Positions 44,101 through 53,358 of a stretch of 64,000 nucleotides of DNA are shown here, in pieces; position 1 is the stretch's first letter, and each line of letters begins with the position of its first letter. The position numbers were made by a program, and so were the translations under genes. The notes beneath the pieces are model-generated. The model made no database searches and had not been told where the DNA came from. It saw only the letters and a program-made list of their open reading frames with translations. Source of the stretch: Diplonema papillatum (Eukaryota > Euglenozoa > Diplonemea > Diplonemida > Diplonemidae); assembly GCA_030068145.1 (NCBI GenBank), contig JAPJBO010000176.1:139001-203000 (forward strand), in the 5' to 3' direction.

Positions 44101-47100
44101 TACCCTCGGCGTCGAGCAACTCGCCTGTGTTTCCGCACAATGCGAGACCGTGCACAGTGCTGTCAACATCACCGGGGGAAGAAGTGTTTAGTTCAGCGTG
44201 GGTTGACATGAACCCGATGTATCGCTCGATGTCGGAAGAGGCGGACCTGTCGTGTTCGATGTAGTGGACGTCGAACGCGAACCGGGATTGACACTCATCG
44301 GCGAGCCGCGGACCGATGGTTGCTTCGGTGCTGTCGAACTTGTGGGAACGGGCCCAGGCTTGGGGGGATGGGAGGGTGGTGTCGGTGTCGGGAACGCAGA
44401 GCTCCGCTCGGCAGGAAGGCGATGGGAGGAATACTACAGGGAACACGATCCCGGCGACGTCGAACGATTCGGCGCACCACGCGCCGTTGACTGCGAACCG
44501 AAGGCGCTTGTTCCGCTGGGTCACCGTGACGACGTCCCCCGACTTGAAGCAGGTCGTCCCGCCTGAGCTGCGCATGGTTTCGTTGTCGTGGTGGAGCTCG
44601 CCCGTGCGCAGCAACCACCACGCCTTGTCCTTGTTGGCTTCGTGGTACGGCGGCACCGCCGGGTCAATGCTCGGGAGCGCGGCGCCGATCCGGGCGCCGA
44701 ACACGTCGCCACTGATCTTCACCTTCCACTCGTGCGCCGCCACCGGGGCGAACGCGATGGCCGGCTTGCCGGTCAGTTCGACCGGGTGCCCGTTCCCATT
44801 CGCCTCGCCCGCGCCCGGACACGACACGGCGCTGCCCGCCGCGACGAGCCCCGGCGAGCAATCCTCCCACGCAGCGGCGGACCGCAACTTCACGGAGAAC
44901 GGCTGGCAGGACCCGCACGCGTCGCGCAGGCTCTCCAGCAACGCCGGGGCTGAGAGCGGAGCGGAGCTCGCGGTCGCTTTGTCGCCCTTCGCGATGACGT
45001 CGACGATTTTGAAATTGCGCTGCAGCCCCGCGCTGCTCCCCAGGTGCATGGGCTGGACGGAGAGGACGATGAGGTGGTTTTTCACGACGCTGAATGCGGC
45101 GCCCAGCTCGACGGGCCCCATGGCGTCGTCGAAGAGATCCGGCATATCGCACTCGGAATCACTGTCGGCGCCGGACAACGCGCTTTCGGGGACGGGGAGG
45201 CTTTGGACGGAGGGTGCCGGCAGCGCGGTTGCGTTGTCGAAGATGATGGCCGCCCCGTGGTTGTCGAAACCCACCTCCTTCTCGACGGCCGGAGAAGCCG
45301 TCCAGCCGCCCCCCCGTTCGCCCTCGCACCGAATCCGAACCGACACGTCGAGCTCCCCGTCCGCCCTCAGCCAGTCGGACATCTGCTGCGGCAGCATGCT
45401 CTGCTTGTGACCCTCCTTACTCTCCAGCACCATCTTCGCTCCCGTCGTCGCACTCTCGTACACGGCCCATCCATTGTTCGCAGGGCACAGCACAAACCCG
45501 TCGTCCCTTTCGAAAACCGGCAGTTGCGGTGCGTACACGCCGTTGAGGACCCCTGTGCCCTGGACGCGAATGGAGCTGAACTGCGGCTTTTTCGGGACGG
45601 GAGGCCGGATGCGAATGGACATCGAAGGTTGGCCGAAGCAAGCGCAAGGCACGACTGGGGTGCGGACGTTCAACTTGGTCGGCTGCGGTTTGCCGTTGAC
45701 CGAAATGCAGAGAACGCCCGAGTCGGCGTCGAGGACAAAGTTCACGATGCTGCCAGGTTTGAACCCTGAAACTTGGCCGACGGCCTTGCCGGCCCCCCAA
45801 AGCTTGCCTTCGTTGGTGATCGTCCACCGCTTCGTGTAGTCGGTCGCCCCGCTGAGGTCGACGTCGGGGGAGCAGACGCCAATGTGGCACACGTTTCCAT
45901 CGATCAGCTCGATGTTCCATTCGTGACGCCCGGATCGCATGCTTCTCGGGGCTATGCACAGAGGCGTGAAGCGTAGCTGCGTCGCGTCTCGTGAGGCGAC
46001 GGTGTCCTCGTCGGTTAGCCGGATGCTCTCGTGCCGCGCGCCCCACATCAGCTTCGCCTCGCTTTGCTTGAGCTCCGGCGTGAACTCCTTCGGCTGCCGA
46101 GGGGCGCGCGCCACCGACAGCGGCACCTCGTTGACCCGCGTCTTCGACAAGAAGACCTCGTCCCACACCACGCGCGCGTCCTTCTCGCACCGACTCTTCA
46201 CCAGGGGCCGCGCCTTGCACGGGAACCGCCGCCCGAGCACGCCGAAGCGAGCGGCGTCGAACGGCTCCGCCTTCCGCAGCAGCAGCGCGAGGCGGACCAG
46301 CTCGGCCGACGACACCGCGCCCAGCGCGGGGTGCCGCCGGATCGCGTCCGCCAGCAGCGACGCGGAGCCGGCGGGCCCCGCGGGCCCGAGGGACGACAGC
46401 ACCCACTGCCCCCGGATCGACTGCAGCATCGACTGCACCTTCGCCGCGTCGTCGTGGCCGAAGACGACCCGCCTCCCCCGGAACTCCAGGTGCCCCTCGT
46501 CGAAGAGCGAGCAGGCCGCCAGGTACGCCCGGAGCACCTCCTTCGCCTTCGTGACGAACTCCCCGAGGGTTTCGTGCGACACCCGCAGCAGCGTCGCCCG
46601 GTAGACGACGTCCTTGTACTGCGCGAGGTTGAGCGCTTCCTCGCCGGTGGTACACGCCAGGCTTGGCGTGCCCGACGGGGGCAAGTAGATCTCGACTGCC
46701 GCCCGCCGGATCCCGCGGCACTGGTCCACCAGCGCGTCAGTCGACGTCGTTTTCGACGCGACCAGCGCCTCGAGCGCGTCGAGCCGGTCCCTCTCCGACG
46801 TCGCGAGCAGCAGCTCTTCGAGCATGTTCAAGCTCGAGTTGTCGTCTCCGCCGGCGAACGCGTCGTTCAGCTGGTGGAAGAAGCTGCTGCAGTGCGTGAC
46901 CGGGCGGAGGAGCACCGTGTCCTCCTCGTCGGCGCCGGACGCCTGCTTTTCAACCATTTCCGCGTGCAGCGCCGATGCGGCGACGAACGGGTTGATGTAC
47001 GTGCACGCTTCGAGGAACGTCTGGAAGTCGGCGTGCTGCTTGTCGCGCGCGTTGGCGAGCACGTTGGACAGCCCCGTGTCCTGCGTCTCGGGGTGCCGCC

Positions 47101-50100
47101 GTACGAAGTCGACGAGCGCGCCGCACTGCAGCACGATGGCCACGAGCTTGAGGACCCGCGGCTTGCAGCCCGCCGACGCCCGCCGCAGGTCTCCGAGCAC
47201 CGCCGCGCAATCGCGCAGCGGCACCTCGTCCGCGTTGAGCCGCAGCAGCAGCGCGTCCTGCGCGGCGTCGAAGAACGTGGCGTGCAGCCGCAGCGACGCC
47301 GACGGCGGCTCCGCCGCCAGCTTCCGAAACGCACCGAGCCCCGCGACACCGAAACGCAGGGGCAGCGCCCCGTGGATCAGCGCGTCGACGACGTCCGGCT
47401 GCACGCCGAAGTAGCTGAGCAGCCGCTTCTCCTGCTCGCGCCGGCCTTCCGGATAGTTGCCCTCCTCCGGGTCCAAGAAGGCGACGGCCTCGCTGCACGG
47501 GATGTCGAGGTGAAGCGTCGAAATGTGCGTGCTGACCTCTTCGAAGCGGCGCTGGAAGTCGTCAACAGGGACGCTCCCGCCCGTGCAGTGGACGAAGTGC
47601 GCGCGCAGGAGGGGGGAGGTGGCGGCGTTCTCGATTTGCAGCGCCGTTCCGAGCTTGTCCCTCACTTTCTCGTGGAGGGCCTCGACGACGGACAGCGGAG
47701 CGAGATCGCGGAGGCGGACGGTTTCCTCCAGCTTTTGGAGGAAGTCGTCTGCACCGGTGACCCCCCAGCGGTCGACGAGCTCCCTCAGCATCACCGAGGT
47801 GAGTTCGACGCCTCGAAGCTCACGGCCGATGGCTTCCAACAGAGCCGACGTGTCCATCGTCACCTCATTCGCGTGGAGGATCGCGCGGTGCCGCTCCATC
47901 TCCATCACCTGCGACCGTGAGATGCACTTCGTGTTGATATTTACCTGCAGCAGGTCGCGCGCAGCCACGGCTTTCTCGTAGAAGGCTTTCGCCTTCTTCC
48001 CGTAGACTTTGCACAGCGCTTTCGCCTTTGCCAAGGGGATCGGAGGAGAGCTCCACTCGACTGTCCTCTTTGAGTAGTAGTGCTCCAAAATAATCTCCGC
48101 CGCCTCGCGTCGGTCCTTGCTCAGGGAAGCGAGACTGTTCTTCCCGAAGATCCAAGCATCGAGCTCCGCGATGAACCGGAAGTGCTGGGACACAATGCGG
48201 TCGATGACCCAACGGAACAGGTGCTTGAGCAGCTTGTCCTCCGTGAAGTTCCCCCCCGTGACCACTCGCTCGACGAGCGCAGCGGCGTGGCTGAAGATGC
48301 GCGCCGAGCATCCCCTGGGGTCCCACCGGGCCACCCACTCCTGCAGCGGCGCCGCGATGACCTCGAACGCAGCCGGGCCGCAGCCGTACACCCCTCTGGA
48401 CACCCCATACGCGGGGTCCGCGGAGCGCTTGAACATGCTGTAGCCCGACCCATAGTACCCGGCCTTCCAGTACCCGTGGATCACGCCGCGGTCTCCGTAG
48501 TAAAGCTGAACCACCGCGCGGGTAGTCCAGCTTCCGTTCGTCCCACTGGCCGCGGCTTCCGTGGGCGGCGGGGCGAGAATCTTCTCGACGAAGGTCCAGG
48601 TGTACGCCACCTGCCACCCATCCGTCCGCACCTTCGTCGCGGAGTCAGGGAACGCCAGGTCAGCCACTTCAGTCACGATGCCCAACTTCCAATCGTGCGA
48701 GCTGCTGTCCCTTACCCTCACGCGGTCGCCCACTCCTAAGATTTGGTCCGGCGCAAGCTCCGCGTTGTTCGCTGTCGGCGCGCTGGCGCCGCCCCAGTAG
48801 TTGTTCCCGTCGGAACGGATGACCAGCTGGAACTCAACCCCGTCCGCAAAATACTCCACGTTCGACACCGCCGCGCCGCCAAGCTCCGGGTGGGTGCACA
48901 CGATGCGATGGCCCATGATCACGAACGCGCTGGGGTAATCCTTGTTCTTGTACCCGCACATCCAGTCCCACGTGCCGTCGAAGTCGTTCCGCGACACGGA
49001 AGCCACGGACAGCAACAGCCCCGCGGGGTCTCCAGCGCCGTGCTCGCTGGCGGCGACTTCTTTCATGACAGACAACGCGTCCTGAGGCGCCAACGGCAGG
49101 CGAGTCTCGAGCACTTCGAACACCAAAGCGACCAGGTTCTCGCACGGCCTGCGCGTCGATTGCCGGCGGATGAACCCATTGGGCCCGGTCACATCGTTCG
49201 ACTGCATCTGCAAGAGAGGCACAAGCGCATGCGGGTGGCAACCAGCGACGGGAAGCTCGTCTTCAAGGTGTTTCAGCAGTGTTTCTTTGACCTGCGGAAT
49301 GTATTCGAGCACCTTCTGCACGCTGACCAACCCGGCAGCTGTCGGGGCGGTTTGCAGCACTGCGTGCAAGCCTCGGGCGCACAAGGAGACTACTGTGCGT
49401 CGAGTTGACTCCATGAGCCGCGTTGAGACCGTACGATTGCCCCCCCGCTCTGGGTCCGCGCGGTACAGCGTCTCCAACGCGTGTTGCCCGACTGTGCGGA
49501 TAAAGATTGCGCCGCCGTTGCTCAGCCAAGCACTCCACCGCGCCGGAAAGCTGACGGGTGCGGGCGGCAGCCCTTCGGACCTGGCCGGCTGCACGTCGCC
49601 CTGCAACAGCCCATGCGCGTATGTTTCCTCCGCCCAGATCAACCGGCCGTCCACGCGCGTGATGGTGAACGACGACTGGCCGTACACCCAGGTACCCTCC
49701 AGCTCGTACCCCGGCTGGGATGCCGCTTGCGACTCTTCCTCGGCGCGTCCGGGCAGCTCTGGGTTGCTCAGCACGTCCCAGAGGTTGTCCGGCGGAACGC
49801 TGTCAACCGTGCGGTACAGCAGCGAGTCAGCTGTTGCTTTCTCCAACGCCTTCGGCGTGTACTCCGTCTCCTTCGGCGCCGCGATGGCGGTCGTACCGGG
49901 CGGGCTCGTTCCATCAGGCAGGGGCGCCTTCGACTGCGGATGCGCCAGGTACAAGATAAGCTCTGCCCCCCGGCGGTGGTCTTTGAAGTCATCGATGACC
50001 TCTTCCAGCTGGACTGCCCAGACCAGCCTCTGCTCCTTGAGGAACCCTAAGAGCTCGAGCAGCCTGCGGTAGGCAAGGCAGCCTTGGGTGCCGTATGGCA

Positions 50101-50713
50101 CCCGCTTGAGCCACTGCTTTATGGCAACCGCGGACTTGCCTTCCGATTGCCCTCTGCTCCTGAGCGGAAGCAGCTGCGACAGGTTGTCCTCCGTCAGCTC
50201 TGTATCGGCCAAGCCCATGACCCCTGCCACGATGCTCCTTTCCGTGTCGCCCAGGTCTCGGTAGATCTCGTCGGCGAATTGCTCTTCGACGGTCATCGTC
50301 GTCGATTCTTCCGGGGACTCCGGTTTGACCATCAGCTCGGCGACCATGTCGAAGCAGGCCATCAAAACGACAAGCGCGCGGTATGACCCGGGCTTGGCGG
50401 AGTGCTTGTCCTTCATTTTCGTCAGCGAGCCGGAGCATGCTTTGAGCCCCGCGGACAGCCCGGCGAGGGACTCGTAGAACTCCTTGTTCGGTTCTTTCAT
50501 CCCGGCGGCGTGGCTCGTGTACAGGCGCTCGAGCCCGTTCTTCCGGATTTCGTCCTCGAACGATCGGAGAACGGCGCGCACCGCCCGCGAGACATCGTCA
50601 TGCCCGCGCTTGTCGGTTGTCACGAGATAGGCAAGGTGTTCCCTCGTCACCTCCGTCGTCCGCTTCAACGTCTCCGGCTGAGGGGGGGCGTAGGACGTGC
50701 CCCAGTACGTCAT
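24898..50713 (-). CDS. RNF213/mysterin-like giant AAA+ protein (six exons)
   Basis: Joining 50713-38720, 37943-34208, 32190-30325, 29012-28507, 26664-26530 and 26169-24898 gives an uninterrupted frame of 6,502 codons plus TAG or TGA-type stop; all introns are GT-AG and all phases match. The protein has an extended N-terminal half with SPRY domains. Two dynein-like AAA+ modules follow (Walker A GPSGTGKS and Walker B FIVFIDEMN; Walker A GAPGTSKT and Walker B LLFVDEAGL). Then comes the family's LNRLEKF-type segment, here PAPFLNRLEKF, and the C-terminal shell. Animal RNF213 is a cytosolic ubiquitin ligase acting on lipid droplets and intracellular microbes. Neither a RING nor an RZ finger is visible here, so the ligase function is open. 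The ATG at 50713 is the first in the frame; an upstream exon is possible. The exon 2 donor is the least certain junction. Confidence 0.8.
26385..26475 (+). repeat. Dispersed repeat D1, 3' part (in intron 5 of the RNF213-like gene)
   Basis: GTGTGGGCTACGGTACATTC and CTCAAGTATTTCCTACAAAG with GCAGGTGCT mark the copy, in reverse orientation to the host gene. Confidence 0.65.
26530..26664 (-). CDS. RNF213-like gene, exon 5 (45 codons)
   Basis: Small exon between acceptor TTGCCACAG and donor TTCAAG then GTATGCC, phase 0 on both sides. It codes VCRSYYLGGTRGTIRVDN, EKVEKELAFK and ends PAMFK. The G-x-G-T-x-I plus EKVEKEL pattern matches the conserved RNF213 segment in this position, which together with phase agreement supports the exon although no long frame exists. 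Confidence 0.75.
27010..27700. repeat. 142-bp tandem repeat in intron 4
   Basis: Five units with period 140-144 bp share GGGGTTAACTGCACAAGGGT and GGTCCGAAAGCTGAACTCGG. A lone relative sits at 7995-8075. No stop-free frame runs coherently through the array on both strands, and no coding parent was found. Confidence 0.9.
28058..28185 (+). repeat. Dispersed repeat D2, copy 1
   Basis: TGATCGACCAAAACCCGCTG, CCTGCGCAACACACATTGTA and GGGCGACCCGC align with 38590-38675. A TTTTTTAGCG, TCGGGAATCCGGGG remnant of the TATA-type element follows directly. Confidence 0.6.
28507..29012 (-). CDS. RNF213-like gene, exon 4
   Basis: Acceptor CTTCTCTCAG has a good pyrimidine tract. The exon encodes LASVSSTITALPPDAM, ILPSLVKYMSWLTEQL and LFLTLAEVDCPL, matching the late shell of RNF213. 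It ends MSE at donor GAG then GTATCC, phase 0. A 188-bp internal piece of this exon is copied at 29515-29702. Confidence 0.85.
29515..29702 (-). repeat. Copy of part of exon 4 inside intron 3
   Basis: Nearly identical to 28797-28981 for about 188 bp, starting CGGGCAGCAGAGCCGCAGCG and ending GGCATCGCGTCGGGGGGCAG, with only a couple of differences (for example GGTTCTACTGC against GGTTCAACTGC). Same orientation, upstream of the parent exon, and without its splice acceptor. The divergence is very low, so the copy is recent or gene-converted. Confidence 0.9.
29765..29990 (+). repeat. Dispersed repeat D1, complete copy
   Basis: It starts AAAAATACTCGAGGGGCTGC and is followed at its far end by AAAAATACTCGACGTAGCTG, so a short direct repeat may flank it. 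All internal D1 blocks are present. It lies in intron 3 antisense to the gene. Confidence 0.8.
30150..30280 (+). repeat. Dispersed repeat D1, decayed copy
   Basis: GTTACAGCACTTGG, CGAGCATTTCCTTTCAAGCT and GGCGCTTATGTAAAACAAAA preserve the order of D1 blocks. Confidence 0.5.
30325..32190 (-). CDS. RNF213-like gene, exon 3
   Basis: Follows acceptor AACAG after an A-rich tract, which is unusual because a pyrimidine tract is missing. It begins GGLPFWEGKLYTAVYDVHLD. Family-like segments are HTLGFDIDALMGTYILGD and a later FTHLGMKAGLNADEACRAV, which correspond to the C-terminal shell of RNF213. The only close Cys pair (CPEPC) does not form a finger. A low-complexity Pro/Ala linker precedes the end at donor CCAG then GTACTTTG, phase 1. 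Confidence 0.8.
32315..32375 (-). repeat. Dispersed TATA-type element, decayed copy
   Basis: TTTTTAGAGTTAAAGTTCAC, TTGAAATTCCGGGGG and TCTAGGGTCTCCGTGTGACA keep the block order of the 54.6-kb copy, but the TATA word is lost. It lies in intron 2 just upstream of exon 3. Confidence 0.6.
32545..33720 (-). repeat. Two tandem copies of the end of exon 2 within intron 2
   Basis: Blocks 32790-33060 and 33330-33605 repeat the last 90 or so codons of exon 2 (LPRVLGEVGGRCCGA to ARALREK) with most of the protein sequence kept. They are separated by a shared intron-like sequence containing GTAGTAGTAG runs and CTACATGCCC at 32611, 33121 and 33671. The units are 510-550 bp. Each copy has a possible acceptor (TTGATCAG) and the same ATG-GT donor. 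If used as cassettes after exon 2 they would shift the frame. Confidence 0.85.
33755..33830 (+). repeat. Dispersed repeat D4, copy 1
   Basis: CAGGCGCAGGGGGCAGGTCT and TGCTTTACTTTTCTC match 57040-57115 in inverse orientation. Confidence 0.65.
34208..37943 (-). CDS. RNF213-like gene, exon 2
   Basis: The acceptor CCGCAG precedes GTG TAC CTC, continuing NRCVE into VYLAKPSEKEL, the family segment after the second AAA+ module. At about 245-310 residues into the exon, FNQNYQ, VHRNFQAIV and PFLNRLEKF match the RNF213 conserved core. The remaining 900 residues are helical, without Cys-rich fingers. A nine-residue repeat (LSDSRAPQL) is coded at 34935-35135. The proposed donor, AATG then GTGTGG at 34208, fits phase 1 of exon 3 but is weak. 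The last 90 codons are duplicated twice downstream. Confidence 0.75.
34935..35135 (-). repeat. 27-bp coding minisatellite in exon 2
   Basis: About seven imperfect units encode a nine-residue motif (SDSRAPQLG) in the RNF213-like protein. On the plus strand each unit contains CACTCAGT or CACCCAGT and GGGGCACGG. The reading frame is preserved because the unit is a multiple of three. Confidence 0.85.
38590..38675 (+). repeat. Dispersed repeat D2, copy 2 (in intron 1)
   Basis: TGATCGAACCCCAAACACGC, TAGCCTGCACAATACACCGT and GGGGCAACCCGC align with 28058-28150. Confidence 0.6.
38720..50713 (-). CDS. RNF213-like gene, exon 1 (3,998 codons)
   Basis: From the N-terminus: a helical region; two W-rich sensor-like segments near residues 340 and 570; an SH3-like GVGDRVRVRD segment near 655-710 that ends in a W-rich strand; and a long helical region to about 1550. 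SPRY domain 1 lies at about 1594-1700 (RHEWNIELIDG start), SPRY 2 at about 1995-2108 (HEWKVKISGD) and a third SPRY-like segment at about 2143-2298. Copies of a GVY...W motif lie near 1720, 2322 and 2400 (GVYERVPEL). AAA+ module 1 has its Walker A near 3185 and Walker B near 3538, followed by AVNPHKK. AAA+ module 2 has its Walker A near 3876 and Walker B near 3948. The exon ends NRCVE at donor GAG then GTAAGCC. Such an uninterrupted 12-kb exon is exceptional. Confidence 0.85.
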
Positions 50714-51600
50714 CTCGGACCCTTGTTCCTTCCTGGCTGCGCTCTCAGATGGAACCCGATGCTTCCTTTTTGTTTGAGGCTCACGCAACAGTCGAGGCAA
50801 GGGAGTTTAGAGTCTCCCCGGGACTTGCGTGCAAGCGTTGGTGGTGTAGGTGTAGTAAGGATGAGCAGTAGAACAGCCGGTTGGGACCACGGTGCTCGTT
50901 GTTTGCCGTTGCGGTTTCGGGAGGGGGAGGGGGCGGGGATGGTGGTACTGCCCTCCCGCCTCCTGCGTTTCAGGGTGAGTGTGAATGAGTGGGTGTTCAG
51001 GAAGTACAATAGTTCCGGCGTCAAGAATCTTCCGTTGAGTGGGCACCACGGTTAGATACAGGCACGGCTCGTCCGGACGTGTTCGAGTCGTGCTTGCGGG
51101 ATTGTTCTTCTTTTGTTCGGATCTATCAGAGGACGGCAGTGACACTTTTTCTAGTCGCGGCAGCAACGTTGTGGCACCAATCCTAGCTATTGCGACTTTC
51201 TCGGCTGAGAGCCGCGACATCGGTGTTCGAGAACACGCACGCTCTGACCCTTCCGCCTTCGTATACTTCCTGCCTTGTTCCCTCTTGCATGCCACTTCCG
51301 CTTCCTTCCGGGAGTGTCGAGGCCTCTCGTTAGGTAATCTGCACTACCTTCCGTACCTGCGTTCACTTTTCCACTGGTGGGACCACGGTACGGATAGTTC
51401 TTTCAGACTGTCTGTCTGAACCGACTAATGATGAAGGGGACAGGAAGAATGAGGCTTTGTCGGACGTTCGAGAGAGCAGGACTGCTGTGCAAGCGGGCGC
51501 ATGGCAATGCCACCGATTGACAGGAGCAGCAAGAACTGTTCAGGGGAGGGAGATTTATTGGTGTTTACCGAGCTAGCTAACGCAACAGTAGGAGCTTTAC
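50714..51600. other. 5' flank of the RNF213-like gene, nothing recognised
   Basis: The exon 1 frame stays open upstream to about 50800 without another ATG. No TATA box or other exon could be supported. Confidence 0.45.
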
Positions 51601-52080
51601 CAGCAATGGTAAAACGTAGCCCAGCTTCGAAAGCGGCAGTTGATCTAAGTATGGGGAGGTGGATGCTTCTCACCACAACTCAAGCTAGAGCTTTACCCGC
51701 AAGACGTAGGTGTCAGGCTAAAGCGTAGTCATAGTTATTCGGCAGACATTTGCACGCAATCCCCGACTCAGCTTTGAGAACGACAGTTGTTCCTTAAACG
51801 GAATACTTTCACTGTGGGGTGCGAAATAGCTTTCAACAAGAAGCTTTCAGCGTGCTTTTTGGCAGATGGAGCGGAAACGTGGCCAATCGTCGAGAGCGAC
51901 GTCATCAAAAGGGATCCATCCGGTTTACGGAGAGCCGCTGGCTGGTCCTCCGGACTGGGAAACGTGGCCTAGCTTCGAGAGCGACAGTTGTTCGTCAAAA
52001 GGGATCTATTCACCGTGGGGAGCTGGATAGTTTTTCACCACAGCTCGGAGCTTCTAGGTCCGGACAGGAAACGTGGTTTT
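51600..52080. repeat. Degenerate tandem repeat of about 90 bp
   Basis: The words AGCTTCGAGAGCGACAGTTG, GTCAAAAGGGATC and CACTGTGGGG / CACCGTGGGG recur about every 85-95 bases, with strong divergence. Confidence 0.55.
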
Positions 52081-52104
52081 GATTGTAGAAGCGAATGTTC
52101 AAGG

Positions 52105-53155
52105 TTCCTGTGTAGCAGCAATTGGTCATGGGTCAGTCGGACTTGAGGCAAGGTGTACTTGCTCGCCGCTACCAGCTGCCACTGACGAGCCTGCTCGGCG
52201 GTGCAGGATTGCCGAACAGAGAACGCGTGAACATTTCACAACCCGGATGCAGATTGACAATTCTGATGGCCATGTCTTACAGGCCACGGATGGCGCATCT
52301 GCGGGGGGCTTTCCCGGCCGCCGCTCAAGCGGCGAGGAGCTGCTGCCCGCGCAGCCGGGGATTGGCCGAAGGGGCTCATTCGCGCAGGGGGTGCCTGAGG
52401 TGGAAGGCGCTGGGGTCCGCACGCCCGCTGCGCAAAGCCGCGTGGAGCTTGGGGGCGAGGTGCCGGATGCGCAGGGCGCGGTCGGCCGCGAGCACGCGGG
52501 CCGTGCACACGGACCCAAGGTACCTGCCAGCGGGCGCCGCGTTGTGACCGCCGCCTTTGGCGGCGTCATCATACACGACCGATACGACTCTACAAGACTT
52601 GGCTGCCTGCGAGCCCCCCCTGGATTCCGCAGGCCGAGCACCTTCAAATCTCTGCACGCCGTCCTCGTCGACTTCGTCGAGGCGCGACGCCTCCGGGCAA
52701 CAGCAATTAGTCATGGTGGGACAGTCGGTCCTGAGGCAAGGCGTAAGTGCTCGCCGCTACCAGCTGCCACTGACGAGCCTCCTCGGCCGTGCAGGATTGC
52801 CGAACAGGGAACGCGTGAACATTTCACAACCCGGATGCAGATTGATTCTGATGGCCATGTCTTACAGGCCGATGACGCATCTGCGGGAGGCTTTCCCGGC
52901 CGCCGCTCAAGCGGCGAGGAGCTGCTGCCCGCAGCCGGGGAATGGCCGAAGGGGCTCGTTCGCGCAGGGGGTGCCTGAGGTGGAAGGCGCTGGGGTCCGC
53001 ACGCCCGCTGCGCAAAGCCGCGTGGAGCTCGGGGGCGAGGTGCCGGATGCGCAGGGCGCGGTCGGCCGACAGCACGGCCGTGCACGCGGACCAATCTCTG
53101 CACGCCGGCCCCTCGTCGACATCTTCGAAGCACGACGCCTCCGGGCAACAGCAAT
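52105..53155 (-). repeat. Two tandem copies of the coiled-coil gene 3' end
   Basis: Units at about 52105-52700 and 52700-53155 repeat the C-terminal coding part and 3' flank of the adjacent gene, whose own version spans about 53155-53755. The minus frames remain open and keep RALRIRHLAP and HAALRSGRADPSAFHLRHPL. The second copy has an internal deletion of about 130 bp. High identity suggests recent duplication or conversion. Confidence 0.85.
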
Positions 53156-53358
53156 TAGTCATGGTGGGACAGTCGGTCCTGAGGCAAGGCGTAAGTGCTC
53201 GTCGCACCAGCTGCCACTGACGAGCCTGCTCGGCCATGCAGGATTGCCGAACAGGGAACGCGTGAACATTTCACAACCCGGATGCAGATTGACAATTCTG
53301 ATGGCCATGTCTTACAGGCCACGGATGACGCATCGGCGGAGGCGTTCCCGGCCGCCGC

